From the NCBI GenBank assembly GCA_009741485.1, contig CM019217.1:31038061-31102060 (forward strand): a stretch of DNA of 64,000 bases, in the 5' to 3' direction. Position numbers and translations under genes: made by a program. The notes under the pieces were generated by a model that saw only the letters and a list, made by a program, of their open reading frames with translations, did no database searches and was not told the DNA's origin. Each line of letters begins with the position of its first letter. Position 1 is the first letter of the stretch. Shown here piece by piece: positions 25,521 to 38,139 of this stretch. Origin of the DNA: Malurus cyaneus samueli. Lineage: Eukaryota > Chordata > Aves > Passeriformes > Maluridae.

Positions 25521-27493
25521 ATGAGACGACAGAAAATTAGAGTAGCCTTGTAGCATGGAGTCAGAATTCTCTAATACAAATTAATTTATTGGTTGCTGAG
25601 GTTAATGTAACCATTCTTTGTTCTCTGTTTTGTATGCTGATAAAGAGACTTAGGCCTGGAATATCTGAATGTAAAAGGAAAGAGACAGAGTAACTGCTTA
25701 ACAAGATGGAATACCATCTCATCATTTCTCCCTTACAGGATTAGTCAGAAGCAAAAGAAAATAATGTTGCTGGACAAACTGAACTCTGTGTGATCACAAT
25801 ATGGTATTTATTGCTACACACAACAGGACAGGGGTCACGTTTTTTTAAAAAGCCTTGTTTGCTTCACAGTTGAGGATAGACTAGACCATTTTTTGAGCTA
25901 AATTTGCTTAACAGAGGAAAGATTTCCAACCTAGTAATCTTTGAAGTTCTCAGTCCCGCTTTGAGTTGCAGTGTTCATTTTGTGAATGAATGGTTTTGTT
26001 ATCTAAGGTCCAATAGCCTGCTATCTACAGGATCAAATATCATTGGCATTTATTGTAGACTACTTCCTCAACCTGCTGAACATGACTTTGTTATTCTCAC
26101 AAACATGCTATTGTGTGGCACCTGCTGAATTGTTGCAGAGACTAGAAATGCTTCCCTGTGTCCATCGGCTTTCCCACAAACATTGATTTTTACAAAATGG
26201 ACTTCAAACTCTAGAATATGTAGCCTACAGAGAATTTTCAGATGTTTGTGAACGTACTCTATTCCTTTTGTCAGAAACATTAGGTGGATTAAAATGGCCT
26301 TGAAGTAAAAATCATCCAAGAACAGATGGGCACCATTCTTATTGTTTTTTTACTTACAAAGAAGTGTGGGAAAGCACTTAGGATGCAATGAAAACTACAG
26401 TGTTAATAGGGATTTGAATAATGGTTATGATATAGGTTTTCATATTTGCATGAGTTGAAATTCACACCCTGCCAATTTAAATTGAAAATACAAGCCCTCT
26501 CCAGGATGTGTGTGGCTCACGGAGAATAAACACAAACACACAGCAATCTGTAACGGGTATGATTTACACTGGCAGCTTCTCACAGAAAATATCATCTGTC
26601 CACTGGGACTTTTGCCATTTTATTGCTCAGACTATTCTCATATCATATAACTTCTGCAAAAAGAAATAAGATTTTCTCTGGGGGACAGATATGCTAAGAC
26701 ATTCACTTATTTTATTTTAGTGGCAGTGTATGTGTACATTTTGTCAATAGGAAACTGTAATACCATTTTTTTTTTAAGATGGTGTTAAACTAGGGAACAT
26801 GTGTCATCTGCTGACAATTTTTGCTTTTCCTTTCACACTGATTATTTACACCTAAGCCATTTTTTACCTGAATGAACATATTTCATAAAAATTTTTGTGT
26901 CCTGTTTTTTTTTTTGCTTGCATAATCCTTGATTTTTTTTCATGCTGCATATAAACAGCAACAAAACAGAAGAAACAGCATTCATTATTTGAGAGAGTAG
27001 TGAATTTTAATATATAGACTGCTTTTAATGGAGAACTGTGGAATTCACAAAATTTGTGAGGGTTTTTTAATATAGGATTGGGTAAAGATGACTTGATATT
27101 GCAAGCACTCGTGATTTCAGTTTCATAACCAAAGAATACTAAAAGCTGAAATGTAATACATCTGCTTAGATATGCTGCAATAATTACAAGGCACACATTT
27201 CATACTTACTTTCCTTTTGGTTGTTACATACATAATGGAATCATGTACCTAATAGTAACTCTAAGTCAATTTTATCCTTGGCCAGTTGCATATTTTTAAT
27301 ATCTATGAATCTTAAAATCTTTCCTTTCTTTTATTTCATCTATGGCTTTGTAGTGTAATGCAACAATGATGTGCAATAGTATAAAGCAGTAACCCTCCTG
27401 CCTGTGAAGGACATTATTGACCACAATGGTTCTACTTGCATAGGAATTTATCTGCTGGGACCTAATTATGAAACCAGTACCATAAACTTCCTG

Positions 27494-27575
27494 AATAGAT
27501 GTCACTAACTAATTATTAACTAGTCATTAACAAGTAAATGACATTAATAGATGTGATTAACTAGTTCCATTAACA
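27494..27575. repeat. Imperfect tandem duplication, TAAT-rich
   Basis: AATAGATGT followed by a TTAACTAG and CATTAACA series appears near 27495 and again near 27546, about 51 bp apart, with small gaps. The repeats pile up homeodomain-like TTAA/TAAT cores. Slippage is the simplest origin. A regulatory role is only a possibility. Confidence 0.55.
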
Positions 27576-28629
27576 GCCTGAATGATTCCATGAGGCACAT
27601 TCTACTATGACATTCTGGTTCAATAATGATAACCCATGGGACCTATAAATTAGGATTATTTTATAGTTATCCATTAAGGAATTATGGTGCTTATCAAGTG
27701 ATGGTCATTATCAGACCCATAAAAAATGACCCAAGACCATCACTGGTAAAGAGCACTACTACTCACCCAGAACCCTTTTACTTATACCCAGCAAAATTCC
27801 TTAGTGAATAGAAGGATATAAAACTATAAGTGCCATCAGAAAACTTAATAAGGAGAAGGTATGTCAATAGTCTGGAATGACAGTGCTTCAGGGATTGAAC
27901 AGATATTAGCTAATAAAGGCATAACTTAACTTGCAAATCTGGGCCAGAGTTTGTTTGCAGGTACAACAAAATTCCACAATAAAAATTGAAAAGATTCTCA
28001 CTATTTCTTTAAGGATTTATACAGTTAAACAATATTTTGTGCCATGAGTTTTTAAAGGATTATGGTTTCCTGTGATTTTTGTTAATTTCTTGTTGCCTCA
28101 GTAAAATGACACCTTTTTATTGCTTCATTTTTATATATGGTGCATTCCAGGGTGTAAGAGAGGCAAGAGGCACTTGGTAATGAGCTAGGAAGTGTTTAAA
28201 AAAGCAAATTCCTCATAGGCAGAAACTAGAGTATATTTTGAATAACAAAAAGCATAACCAGAAATCAAAACCTTTCTTAATTGTTTATTTATGATACAAA
28301 TGTTAATTGCCTTGTGCCTTACATGGACTGTACAATAGGACAGGTTAATTAGGCTGAGAAATGGCTAGCTCTAAAGGTGCAAGCTCAGAATAATTAAAAC
28401 TCCTGCATCATGTTAGCACAACTCTCCTGTCAGTAGGGCTCCAAGGATGCTGCTTTGCATTTTCTTTTCTTTTTCTTTCTGTCAAATAGTATGTGATTTC
28501 CACTGTAAATGAAGAAATCCAAGGACTGAGCTTTGGCTGCCTACCGATATCATGTGAGACAGATTTTCATGTGGATTTGTCTGCATTGTGGGGAATGAAA
28601 GGACTACATCAGTCTGAATAACTTACAGT

Positions 28630-28790
28630 GATCCTTTCAAAGCCCTATTTGCATCTGCCAGTACTAAACCAAACAGCAGGAGCCCTTAATGTTGCCAGGA
28701 AATAAAGTGGCCTCTAATTGCTTATATGTTGATTGCAAGCTTTTCAGAAACAAATCCGTCACAGAAAAAGTCTCCTAGGTGCTGAGCAGT
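28630..28790. other. Candidate conserved noncoding block
   Basis: A non-repetitive stretch of balanced composition with a perfect POU octamer (ATTTGCAT, 28647-28654) and a TCTAATTGC homeodomain-type core near 28714. Single octamers are expected by chance in 64 kb, so only the local clustering is suggestive. No conservation data are available. Confidence 0.2.
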
Positions 28791-31700
28791 ACAATGGTCA
28801 CATGCCTTCTTTAAAGAAGGTCAGCCAAAGAGAAAGATGAGGGTTTACTACGGGGAGGATAGTCAGGAAAAGAATAATTTCAGAAGTGGAATCTAATTTT
28901 CCCTGATCCTTATTCATACCAAGGCTTCTCAGAACACCAGCAGCACAAAAATGTATGAAGCAGGTGTAAATTACAGTTATAACTATAGTATGGCAACCCA
29001 GCAGTGTCAAAGCAGCATAAAAGAGCTTTATTGCAGGCAAGAGTTTGATGACTGCTGTTCTTGTAGTTGTACCTGAGTAACCCTGAAACTACCTGCAGCA
29101 AAGCAAAGCTCAGGGAGGCTAACACTGGCCACTTACCAGGAAGCAATTTGGTAATGTTTTGTAATAGCTCACCTCCTACTGACTCCGGCAAGTTTGTTCA
29201 AAACCAATAGAAGCTGCATTGTATGAGCTCTGGTCAATGTTTTTATCCAAAAGCGGATTGCACTCACTGTGCATCAGGACCAGGTCCATTAAGTCACAAG
29301 AGATACTTGAGCTGAAGAGGCATGAAGAAGAAAATTGAAGAGAACATTAGTCTGGGATCAAAAAATAAAAAGGAATAAAAGGAACAACCTTAAAGAAGTG
29401 AAATGCAATTCTCATGGGAGACTATGGATCAGTCAGCTGTTAAACACAGGACTCTGTCCCTGATAGGATACATTCACCTTGATGGGAGTGCCTTGGTGTC
29501 TGACCTTTGCACTCAGAATGTTAATGCAAGCATCTTTGAGAGATAAACTGGCATAAGGAATCAAACTAGGAGATTTTAAACCTTTCTTGTCCAATTTTTC
29601 CACAAGACAGAGCACTCTATTCTGGTTTAACATAAATCAGAAATATCTCCATTCTGGAAAGGACAGAGAGAGGGAAGCCAGATTTATATGTGGCTGAGAA
29701 AATTACATTTTCTCTTGTCACATGCAGACTAAAAGAAACACATTGTGTTCCCATGTTTTATTACTTTGTGCTACTGAAAGACATAGTTACATGTTTTCCA
29801 GATTTCTCCTCAAAACATGAAACACTGTGAGGAATCACTAAGTCCAGTGTACAGTTTTGTAAATAGTAATATCCCATACACAAAGCTATAAACTATGCAT
29901 TTGCTGATTTGGTTTTTTGATACTTCAGAGTGAGATCTTTCTTGGTTTTGTGTTCACTTGTGTTATTTGGCTTAGAAACGAAGATAATGATCAAGTATTT
30001 TCATTTGCAAATTTTGATCAAAGCCAGTTTCTGGTAGATGAACAGAGCTCTTCTGGACCTGGTAGTCATTCTGTGATCATTCAAATCTTATCATTATTTT
30101 ATGCAATCATTTCAAGAACACAATCAAAAGAGCCACTCCCAAACGTCCCCTCAGCTTCCAACTCGGTAAAAATGGTGGATAAGGTCATGTCTTCATCATT
30201 TTACACATGCTGGTATCTGTCTTCTCCATTAATTTACAATTTTGTTGAATCACCATCTGCAGGTGTGTCTATGATGTGTTCATTACCAAGACCATTTCAG
30301 ATTTCCCATACTATCATGAATCAGATTAGAGAAGATTTTTTTTCTCATAAATTTTCTTAGTTCTGCAGAGAGGAGTTGTTTTCCCATGAAAGTGAAAATA
30401 TGGGAGAAAGGATGCTGTTTGGCTGCTTTTTTCCCCAGTATAGCACTGTGATCAGGCTAGTGTTGATGCTTTTAGAAACACTGCTACTCTCTAGAGTCAG
30501 ACCCTAAAAATAGACTCAGGTTACGCTGGCAAACTTAAGTATGAAATATCAATATAGAAGTTCTGGGACTTGTAGATGGCTCTTCTTCAACTCAAGTTTC
30601 AAAGTCTTTTGGAAGAAAAACATTTATTCTTGCACATACTTTTGGTCACTGGGAAGGTTTCAGTAGAAAGGCAGTTATTTTATGTACATTTTCAATGCAG
30701 CATCCAACCCCTTTCTGCTTATACTAGTCAATTAGAAAAAGACTAGAGAAAAGATTTCTTAGGCAAAGATTATTAAGTATTGCAGCAGCTACACACTTCT
30801 GTTTCTGTGCTTGGAAGGTGGGAGCTACTCATTTTCTCAGAAGCTCCAGACAAGTCTGTGAAAGAAATAGCATAGATGGTGACTTCAAATCGTATTGCAC
30901 ACACAGATATTCCAGAAAGGCAGACTTTCTTGTGCACATAGGTCTAACTCCAGGGGAAGATAATTGCTTCCATGTGAAAAGGCCAGCTGGAAAACTCATC
31001 TACACTTGTGAAGAAAGTACCATCCTGATAAAAAAATTACACTGTCAGCTTTTTTTACCTTAATGCTGGTTTGACATTTTTAATCATTCTGTAATCAAGT
31101 AGAATGCATCTTTAGTTCTTGTTTTCATTTCTTTCTGGGTTCCTCTGAGGTGCAACTTAGCTGTTCCCTGCTTAGTCACTTCCAACCCTTATTTCCCAGC
31201 ACAGAGACAGTGACCTAGAGCATCAATGTTTCTCTTACCAATCATGGGTATAAGAAAGAAAAAAAAAATAGTGATGCTATCAAGGAAATATCCTCAAGAA
31301 CAGAATTTAAATGAAAGATAATGTATTTTGTCACTTTTGAAAAAATGGTGAGGGTTTTTTTTCCTGTTTCTTTCATACCAGAAAGAAATAAATTCTCTCA
31401 TACCTATATTTGAAATAAAACTTGAAGTTAGTATACATCTGTAAAATGCTGAAATTAGAGCTGTCAAGTTAGAACTTCAACACATCCTTTCAAATTTATA
31501 TAAATCCTGACATTTGAAGTATTACTAGACCTCATTTTTTGGTGTACTCTCACAAAAACAAGAAAATACTGCACAGTTTAGAGAATTGAATGGGAAGAAT
31601 TTGATCTCATGAAGGTACCACTCCTTCAGCAGGCATGCTCTCTTATTGGAAAAATTCACCTTGTGCTTTGGATTTCTGAATTAGCTGCTTAAAGCTACCT

Positions 31701-32009
31701 GTCTGAGATTCCACTGGATTTACTACTTGTCTTGCTGTAATGCAGTCAGCTATGGAAACGAATGATACATTTGCTTCAAGAAACTTAATATTTTGTTCCA
31801 GTGTACCTAAGTAAACAATCTGCATGGAAAGCGCTGACTTCTACTGTTACATCACTGTTTCATGTTTTTTCACATTGTGCAGCAGACAGAAGAGCAGATA
31901 TAAATTTTGTGATTTCTCAGCACTGGTAACATTTAATTAACACTCCACTGTGTGAACTACTGTGTATCCACACGCAAGCAGCCATCTCATTATTTCCATT
32001 ATCTAGCAT

Positions 32010-32250
32010 TAATTTAGGCTTCTCAACATAGCATACAAACATTACAATGTTAATTTTTAAATGAAACCCAAAGGCGAGTTTAATTTTAAACAGCATTAAT
32101 TTTCATGCTGAAAGACTTCAGTGGCTTGTCTTATGCAAGGATGCTGATATTAAATTTGCTTTTTAATAAAGAATGATGAACAAATGGAGGGGAGTTTGTC
32201 AATGAGGATTTGTCAGTTTTGCTTCCTTTCCTTGCAAGTTAATGACATTT
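32010..32250. other. Candidate conserved noncoding block
   Basis: Dense in ATTA/TAAT cores (for example GCATTAATTT twice and TTAATTTTAAACAGCATTAATTTTC in pieces) and free of simple repeats. It is bordered by ordinary AT-rich sequence. Proposed as a possible homeodomain-bound enhancer. The motif density could also simply follow from AT richness. Confidence 0.2.
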
Positions 32251-32432
32251 GCTTCATAGACCGTCCCTAATGATACAAAGGAGATCTGGCATCGTAGAAG
32301 TTGTTGCTGCTGTCTTAGTTCAGCAGTATTAGACAGTCATACAAGTGTAGCACATTAGAAAGAGATGAGCAAGACTTACTGAACTAAAATACTCGGTTAG
32401 CAATTTGTTAAATAAAATTATGTCTATGAGAA

Positions 32433-32458
32433 TTTTTTTTCTTTTTTTCCTTTTTTTT

Positions 32459-32493
<35 letters not shown>
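32433..32493. repeat. Poly(T) tract with 33-base pure run
   Basis: T runs with three short C interruptions, ending in 33 uninterrupted T (32461-32493). It could be the reverse-strand poly(A) tail of a retroposed RNA, but the sequence at 32494 onwards does not resemble a known transcript or SINE. The minus-strand frame across it reads as polylysine and is not a gene. Confidence 0.95.
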
Positions 32494-32494
<1 letters not shown>

Positions 32495-33250
32495 TGAAGA
32501 GTCACACTTCAGGAGCATTTTGCATTTCAGAGACAGAACAAAAATCCCCAATGGGAAAAACATGGAAACAAAGCACTCCATTTCACCTGAACATGAAAGG
32601 CCACAAAGGGCAGCAATGCCACTTCTGTTCCGGTCATACAGTCCCAAAAATATATATTTTAAATTAAAATCACAGTCATGAAAAAAATCCCTTGGCTTAT
32701 TCAGTGTAGGCCTTTGACAAGATCAATGATACAAAGACTACACTGAGGTAAGTTTGCTTTAGCTCCATATTTAGGTCCTATATCCAAAAGGAAAAAAAAG
32801 GTTTTTGCTTATTTGTTCTCACTTTTTATTCCTCCAAATCAACCATCTGTGGGGAAAAAAAATGGATAGCTGTTCCCATGTGAACTTAATCCTAGACAAC
32901 TGAGATCTCATAGGAATTTATTTGAGTATTTCCAGTGTTAGCCATAATTTCACAAAGAATAATTGTGAGTCTCCGATACTCTCAAACACAGTATAAAACC
33001 ATATCCCTAATGTCTCTTGGGACAGATTGCAAACTAACTTTGGAACTCATTTGATTGATCTCCAATTAAGCTAATATTCTGCCTGTGTGTATTATACATA
33101 CTCTGATTTACATCGCTTTCCTCTGGGTGGGTAAGATAAGAAGATATCACAGAAAGCCTTTAAACTGAGAATCTTTTGGAAGTAAATTGCATTATTTCAG
33201 CTGCTGTGTCGGGAGGGCCTGCTGAGCACATGTTGGGCTAGACCAATGGC

Positions 33251-33795
33251 TGAGGTTAAACCCCACCAGGCACTCATTCCCCTCCTGTGGAATGGGGGAG
33301 AAAACTGGAAGAATAAAAGTAGGAAAACTTCTGGTTTGAGATAAAGTATAAGAGATAAAGCAAAATATGTGCAAGCAGAGCAAAAAATGAAATTCATTCA
33401 CTGCTTCCCATGGGCAGACAGGTGTTTAGCCTTCTCCAGGAGAGCAGGGCTCCACCACACAAAATGGTGACTTGGGAAGACAAACACCATCACTCTGAGT
33501 GTTCCTCCCTCTCCATCGTCCTTCTTCCCCAGCTTTATATGCTGAGTATGATGCCATACAGCATGGAGTATCCCTTTGATATCTGCGCTCCGTCCCAATT
33601 CCCTGTGCACCCTCAGTCTCTTGGCAGGTGGGGTGAGGTGAGGAGCAGAAAAGTCCTTGGCTCTTTGCAAGTTCTACTCAGCAATAATGGAAACATCTTT
33701 GTGTTATAAGCATTCTTTTCAGTACAAATAAAAATTACAATCCCATACCAGCTACTGCGGAGTAAATTAGCTCTACCATAGCCAAATCCACCACA
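33251..33795 (-). mobile_element. Solo LTR of an avian endogenous retrovirus
   Basis: On the minus strand this matches a common avian LTR. It opens with a decayed TTTGGCTATGGTAGAGCTAA-type start (plus-strand end near 33795) and then has a GTAGCTGGTATGGGATTG block. A TATA box, ATATAAAG, lies at 33533-33540, with the family's GTGATGGTGTTTGTCTTCCC-like segment after it. It closes with the GGGGTTTAACCTCA-type end at 33251. About 545 bp, with no gag, pol or env sequence next to it, so it is a solo LTR. No flanking target duplication survives that I can see. Related to the plus-strand copy at 54850. Old and diverged; assignment to class III (ERVL-like) is from memory and uncertain. Confidence 0.82.
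33533..33540 (-). promoter_or_regulatory. TATA box of the minus-strand LTR
   Basis: ATATAAAG on the minus strand, at the position expected for the LTR promoter, followed by a G-rich AGCTGGGG-like stretch. Seen directly. Whether this old LTR still starts transcription is unknown. Confidence 0.6.
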
Positions 33796-36700
33796 CACAA
33801 AAACAGATGGCAAAGTATTCCAAATGCTTCAAATTGCATTACAGGATCATATTTTGGCCCTTAAAAAGTAATATTCCCACAGACATGACTGAAGTTTCAC
33901 CAATGACAGTGGAAATTATTCACTGATATTGATGCCTGGAATGTGGCTGATTGCTAACATTATAGTTGCTTTCATGTTGCTTCCAAAAATGGAGGGGATA
34001 TTGCAATTTTTCCTATCAGGCTTTGCTATATGCTAGCTTCTTCTTTTTCTTTAAATTGACCTTGCTACTCTATCATTTAAATTTCTTCTCTAAGCCTTTT
34101 TGTAATAATTTCATTAAAGAAACAGTCACTTAGTTATACTTCAGGGCCCTGTAAAAAAATTACAATAGACAGTTTTCTTCTGTAAGAGTGTTTATGACCA
34201 AATTAGAAAACCAGAATAAGCTAAACCTCTCACCTGAAATGATAGAAATGTTGATGCTTGTTTCCCAAACCTTAATTATGTTACACACAATCAACCCAAT
34301 CCAGCCGTTAGGTGATGCACTGTTTTCCGATCCTTACAGAACGGTGTTCAAGTAATTAAGAAGAAAATAGTCCAATTTGCTCTTGTTTAGACTGCCCTCC
34401 TGCTGCTGGAACCCCATATATTTTGTGAATGTGTGATAGGTAGGGCACGTGAGCCTGAGATAATGGCTGTGCTCTGGAAGTGTGGAAGGAGAGCAATGCT
34501 TTGAGCTGTTGGGTGGCAGAGGTAATAACCAGACAGGTCTGATACAATGTGCTGCTATGGTGGTATAATGTCACAGGACTGCTGCACAACTTCTGAATAA
34601 TAGGGCATTAAGGGATGCAGATACCTCGCATAAAGGAAAAGAAAGAAAGATGAATAGATGAAAGGAAGTTTAAAAATAGGAAATCTGACTTTTTTTTTTT
34701 CTCATTTTCTAGTTAAAGGAAATCAATTTTAATGATAGCACTTTGCAACATCTAGAAAGTTTCCTTCACTCATTCTTTTAAATTTGTTTCAGCCAACAGA
34801 ACTTTTTCCTTACTGGGTTTCCCACTGGCTTTATTTTTTCAAGAAAAGAAAGCTTAGATGCAAAAAGCTGCAGTTGAACAATTCTCTGTCCTGCTTTCCT
34901 CTCTGCCTCCTTTTGCACACAATTTTAGGTTTTTGCTAACAGGCATCTTGCAATGAATTTTTACCTCTATGATGTGTGTAGTCACTCAGCATCTGCATCT
35001 AGCAATTCAAAAGCATCTGAGTTAATTTTTTGGTAATAGCCTATCGTTTCATGATGTTAATAATCAAAGTTATGTTTGCAAAACTCTCAGTTTATTTTTT
35101 TCTATCATACCACTGTTTCTGAAAGATAGTAGAGTCCGGTAGCAGAGATTGAAATTTTATCCCCCATGTTATCATTTCAACCTTTTAACTTTTTTTTTTT
35201 CCCTTTGACTATCTTTGCAGATCTAGAATAATTCACAATTCTGCCCATCAAGAAAAATTCACACATATTATTCCTAAACTTCTTATGTTGCCCTTCCTTC
35301 TACAGCCCTTTTCTAAAGTCTTTCCCAGACGATTTTGTCATTTGAGTTTGTCACATGAGTTAAAGAAACATTACCCACAGTTTTCACATCTTCCCAGGTA
35401 ACTGTGTGGTCTATGGATTACAGTAGGTAACTTGATGATTTTAAACTTAGGAAGATTTATGAATGTATTTCATTTTCCATCACTTTGCTGAAAAGCAGAT
35501 GTAATACAGCATAGAATTTCACAGCACAAGGGAACGCTACCAAAAAGGATACATCAGTGTAAAGAGTACTCTTAAAAACTTCTGTCAGCATAACAGCGTA
35601 GTGGACTACTGCTTTATATTGCTACAGTTCCTCTGACAGCTGAGTCCTACATTATAATATTGTCAATTAAATTGTCTGCAGTACATATCCCATTTCTAGT
35701 GAGTTCTTCCTCAATTTTGGCTTCACATGTTTCCTTTCTATTTTCATACTTATGTCAGCTAATGGAAATTGAGATTATGTGCATTAATGGGACACATATT
35801 TGGTGATGTTAAAAGTGTAGGTATTGCTTTCTGGAACTTTAAATTAAATTTTTTTCCACAGCAATTACTTTCAACAGATTATTACTTTAACTTGTCTAGC
35901 AGTTAAACAGATTTAAACTTAATTAGTTCCCAAGAAGCTCAGAAATTAGTGTGGGATTTTTCAGTCAATGAAGTAAAATGGCACAGAAACACGATCTATT
36001 TAAGCAGAGACATTCTAGCTAAATTTATTTAAATTGTGGAACAACTCCATATCAGTTGATGGTATACTACAGCAGAATATGTTGTGCACTCTTTCATAGA
36101 AATGTTAACATTAAAATAAATTTCATTTCTACAAATAGCCCATGCAGAAATAATTGGTCATTTACATATTTTCATAGCATTGGACAGAGCAGAATGGTAG
36201 AGAAAAAGTTCAGATTATTTACCACAGGACTTGTACTTGAAATTAGTATGAGATGCCTGATATAATTTGTTCCTTCCTCTAAGAGCCACAAAACAGCAAC
36301 AAGCTGGGCTGTAAGAGCAGACATACTGAGAGATAGTGAGTGCACTGCAGTCTTCTGAAAATGTTGACCCCAAAACAATTTTTCAATGATTTAGGCTTTT
36401 CTTCCCCTTGTTTCAAACCCTCTGAGGCTCACACACGTCTCAAAAACTAGTTTCTTTCAGCTTTGCACACTGATTTTCTTCTAAAAGGTCATTAAAAAGC
36501 AGTGTTTTGCCTCCTTCTGCAGTTCATAAAAATCTTATTCTGTGTCTCAGAAGCAAGGACAACTTGTGAGTAATCAGGTCCCCTCTGCCTGTTTTTAATT
36601 GATGGCATCTCAAACTGAAACTCCAGAGGCATGAACCGTGTCGCTTGCTGATGCATTGAAGGGTTTGGCTGGTGTGCAGATTACCTTCACTACATTAAAC

Positions 36701-36883
36701 TCCTTTAGCACTGCCAAGTATAGCGTTACAAAATTTCAGCATGGGATCAGATTGGGATTCCTGACTTGCCCTGTGTCAGAGACTGAAATGTTACAGTTTA
36801 TGACTTAAACATTTTCATGACGAACTTTCTGCATATTATAGCAAAACTATAGAAAAGCTGTGGAGCAAGCCACCAAACCCCTG
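33796..36883. other. Unique noncoding DNA
   Basis: No gene or repeat family recognised. Slightly GC-richer stretches occur at 34350-34600 and 36560-36800. The latter, just before the LTR, is non-repetitive and may be conserved, but nothing in it is diagnostic. Confidence 0.6.
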
Positions 36884-37522
36884 AATGGGACCCTGGCTAC
36901 ACTGCTCACTGCCCGCTGATCAAAGATACAGAACAACTCAGAGCTGGAGAGAAGGACACATTGACAAAGGGATCATGCTTAGCACCTTTGGGTGGGGACC
37001 GTCCCCTCAGGGCTCTAAGCTGCCAGGCCAGCACAGACCCTCACACCAAAGGGTGACGAGGGGACAAGAGAGGCTTTGGGTGTGCTGTGGTCAGAGGCAC
37101 AGAAACGCCCGTGCTCTGCTGTGCCAAGGAGCTCGGCTGTGGGGCCCTGCATCCCGGGACAAGCTGATCCAAACTGATGTGGACAGTCGAGGGGCTGTCA
37201 TGGCCCATCAAAGAACCCCCAAAGGGGTCCCCAGACCCTACAGCAGAGAAGATGCAACAAATCCCCAGTGTTGCAAAGGACAGCGTCAAACCGAGTCCCC
37301 TGCAAGGGTGACACGTGGGCATTCCCAGCTGGCCCAAAGTTTGTATTAATACACTGGATTCTGAACTCTTTGGCATGGCAGCAGCACTGGGGAACCTCAG
37401 TACCCAGACCACTGGATGGAGGGGAGCAACAAGACGTCATTGGGACCCCAGGAAGGGTGATATATTTCCATCCAACCCCTGTCACCTTCTCCTGTTCCCC
37501 TGCCTTCCCACCACACTTTCTG

Positions 37523-37577
37523 TTTCCTTCTTTCTTCTCTCTTTCTTTCTTCCCTCTTTCTTTCTTTCTTTCTCTTT
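37523..37577 (+). repeat. 55-bp pure polypyrimidine tract (TTTC/CTTT units)
   Basis: An unbroken pyrimidine run dominated by CTTT units, inside the LTR just upstream of its polyadenylation signal. Long mirror-like pyrimidine tracts can form triplex DNA and are often length-variable. Confidence 0.9.
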
Positions 37578-37593
37578 GCCTCTTTTACTATCA

Positions 37594-37599
37594 AATAAA
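37594..37599 (+). promoter_or_regulatory. AATAAA polyadenylation signal in the LTR
   Basis: A canonical hexamer in the 3' third of the GC-rich LTR, where the R region of a retroviral LTR would carry it. It supports the plus orientation of the element. Confidence 0.6.
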
Positions 37600-38139
37600 G
37601 TATATAAATTTTTTGGCAATGACATTTAATCTCGTTTGGTTTCAATCTCGTTTTTGGGAATATTTTGAATCTCTTTTCGTTCAGTCCGCTTTTTTCACAC
37701 ACTTAGTTTCCTCTGCTTTTCTGTGATTAAATTGGATCGTAACACCCTGTCTGGGAAGTGAAGGCCAGGTGCATTTTTTTGTTTTGCTGCCCAAAAGACA
37801 GCTCTTTTGGGTTGTTACTAAAGCATGGCTGACATATTTCTGTGATTTTTCAGGTGTTTTTAAGCAGCTACATGGTTAATAGCAGAAAAGTAGTGCAGTT
37901 GGTAAAGTGAGTACAAATGATTTTGTGCATTTCAGAGAGGTGAAATTCTGCAGATTTTGCTGTCATTCACTTCCCTGCCCATCCATGAATCTGTTCTGCA
38001 GTCTCTGTTCATGGAGGGACTTTTCCTTGGAGTTAGTTGGTTTTAGTGACACAAAACACACAGCTGAAGTGACTGTCTCTCACTTGGTCTATATATTGAA
38101 AACCTACAAAGCTGTGAATGTCTGGTGATTTTGAAGCAT

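Larger units (their letters stand above)
25521..33250. other. Unique noncoding DNA
   Basis: No gene recognised. Holds an imperfect duplication at 27494-27575, candidate regulatory blocks near 28630-28790 and 32010-32250, and a long T tract at 32433-32493. The longest open frame (147 codons, plus, 29917-30360) lacks any recognisable domain, and its length is within chance for this composition. The segment 28800-29300 is slightly GC-richer but unassigned. Confidence 0.65.
36884..37744 (+). mobile_element. Probable solo LTR, GC-rich, family not recognised
   Basis: An 860-bp block of higher GC and CpG with sharp borders to AT-rich DNA. It has LTR-like anatomy in the plus direction: a GC-rich 5' part, then a 55-base pure pyrimidine tract (37523-37577), AATAAA at 37594-37599, and a T-rich end with repeated AATCTCGTTT-like units that finishes GGATCGTAACA. 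The 5-mer CCCTG lies at 36879-36883 and again at 37745-37749, as expected for a target duplication, although the inner left end does not begin with TG. No primer-binding site or retroviral gene follows. The two long frames inside (154 and 152 codons) are by-products of GC richness. Boundaries are approximate. Confidence 0.6.

Noticed and set aside
29917..30360. 147-codon plus-strand open frame
   Set aside because: No recognisable domain and no clear exon context. With about 62% AT and six frames over 64 kb, roughly 0.4 frames of this length are expected by chance (my estimate), so length alone is no evidence.
32408..32647. Minus-strand frame with a long lysine run
   Set aside because: The lysines come from the poly(T) tract at 32433-32493.
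36885..37349. 154-codon plus-strand open frame
   Set aside because: It lies wholly inside the GC-rich LTR-like block, overlaps frames on the other strand and shows no retroviral or cellular protein motif.
37268..37726. 152-codon plus-strand open frame
   Set aside because: Its second half is the translated pyrimidine tract and T-rich LTR end (strings of S, F and L). It is not a gene.
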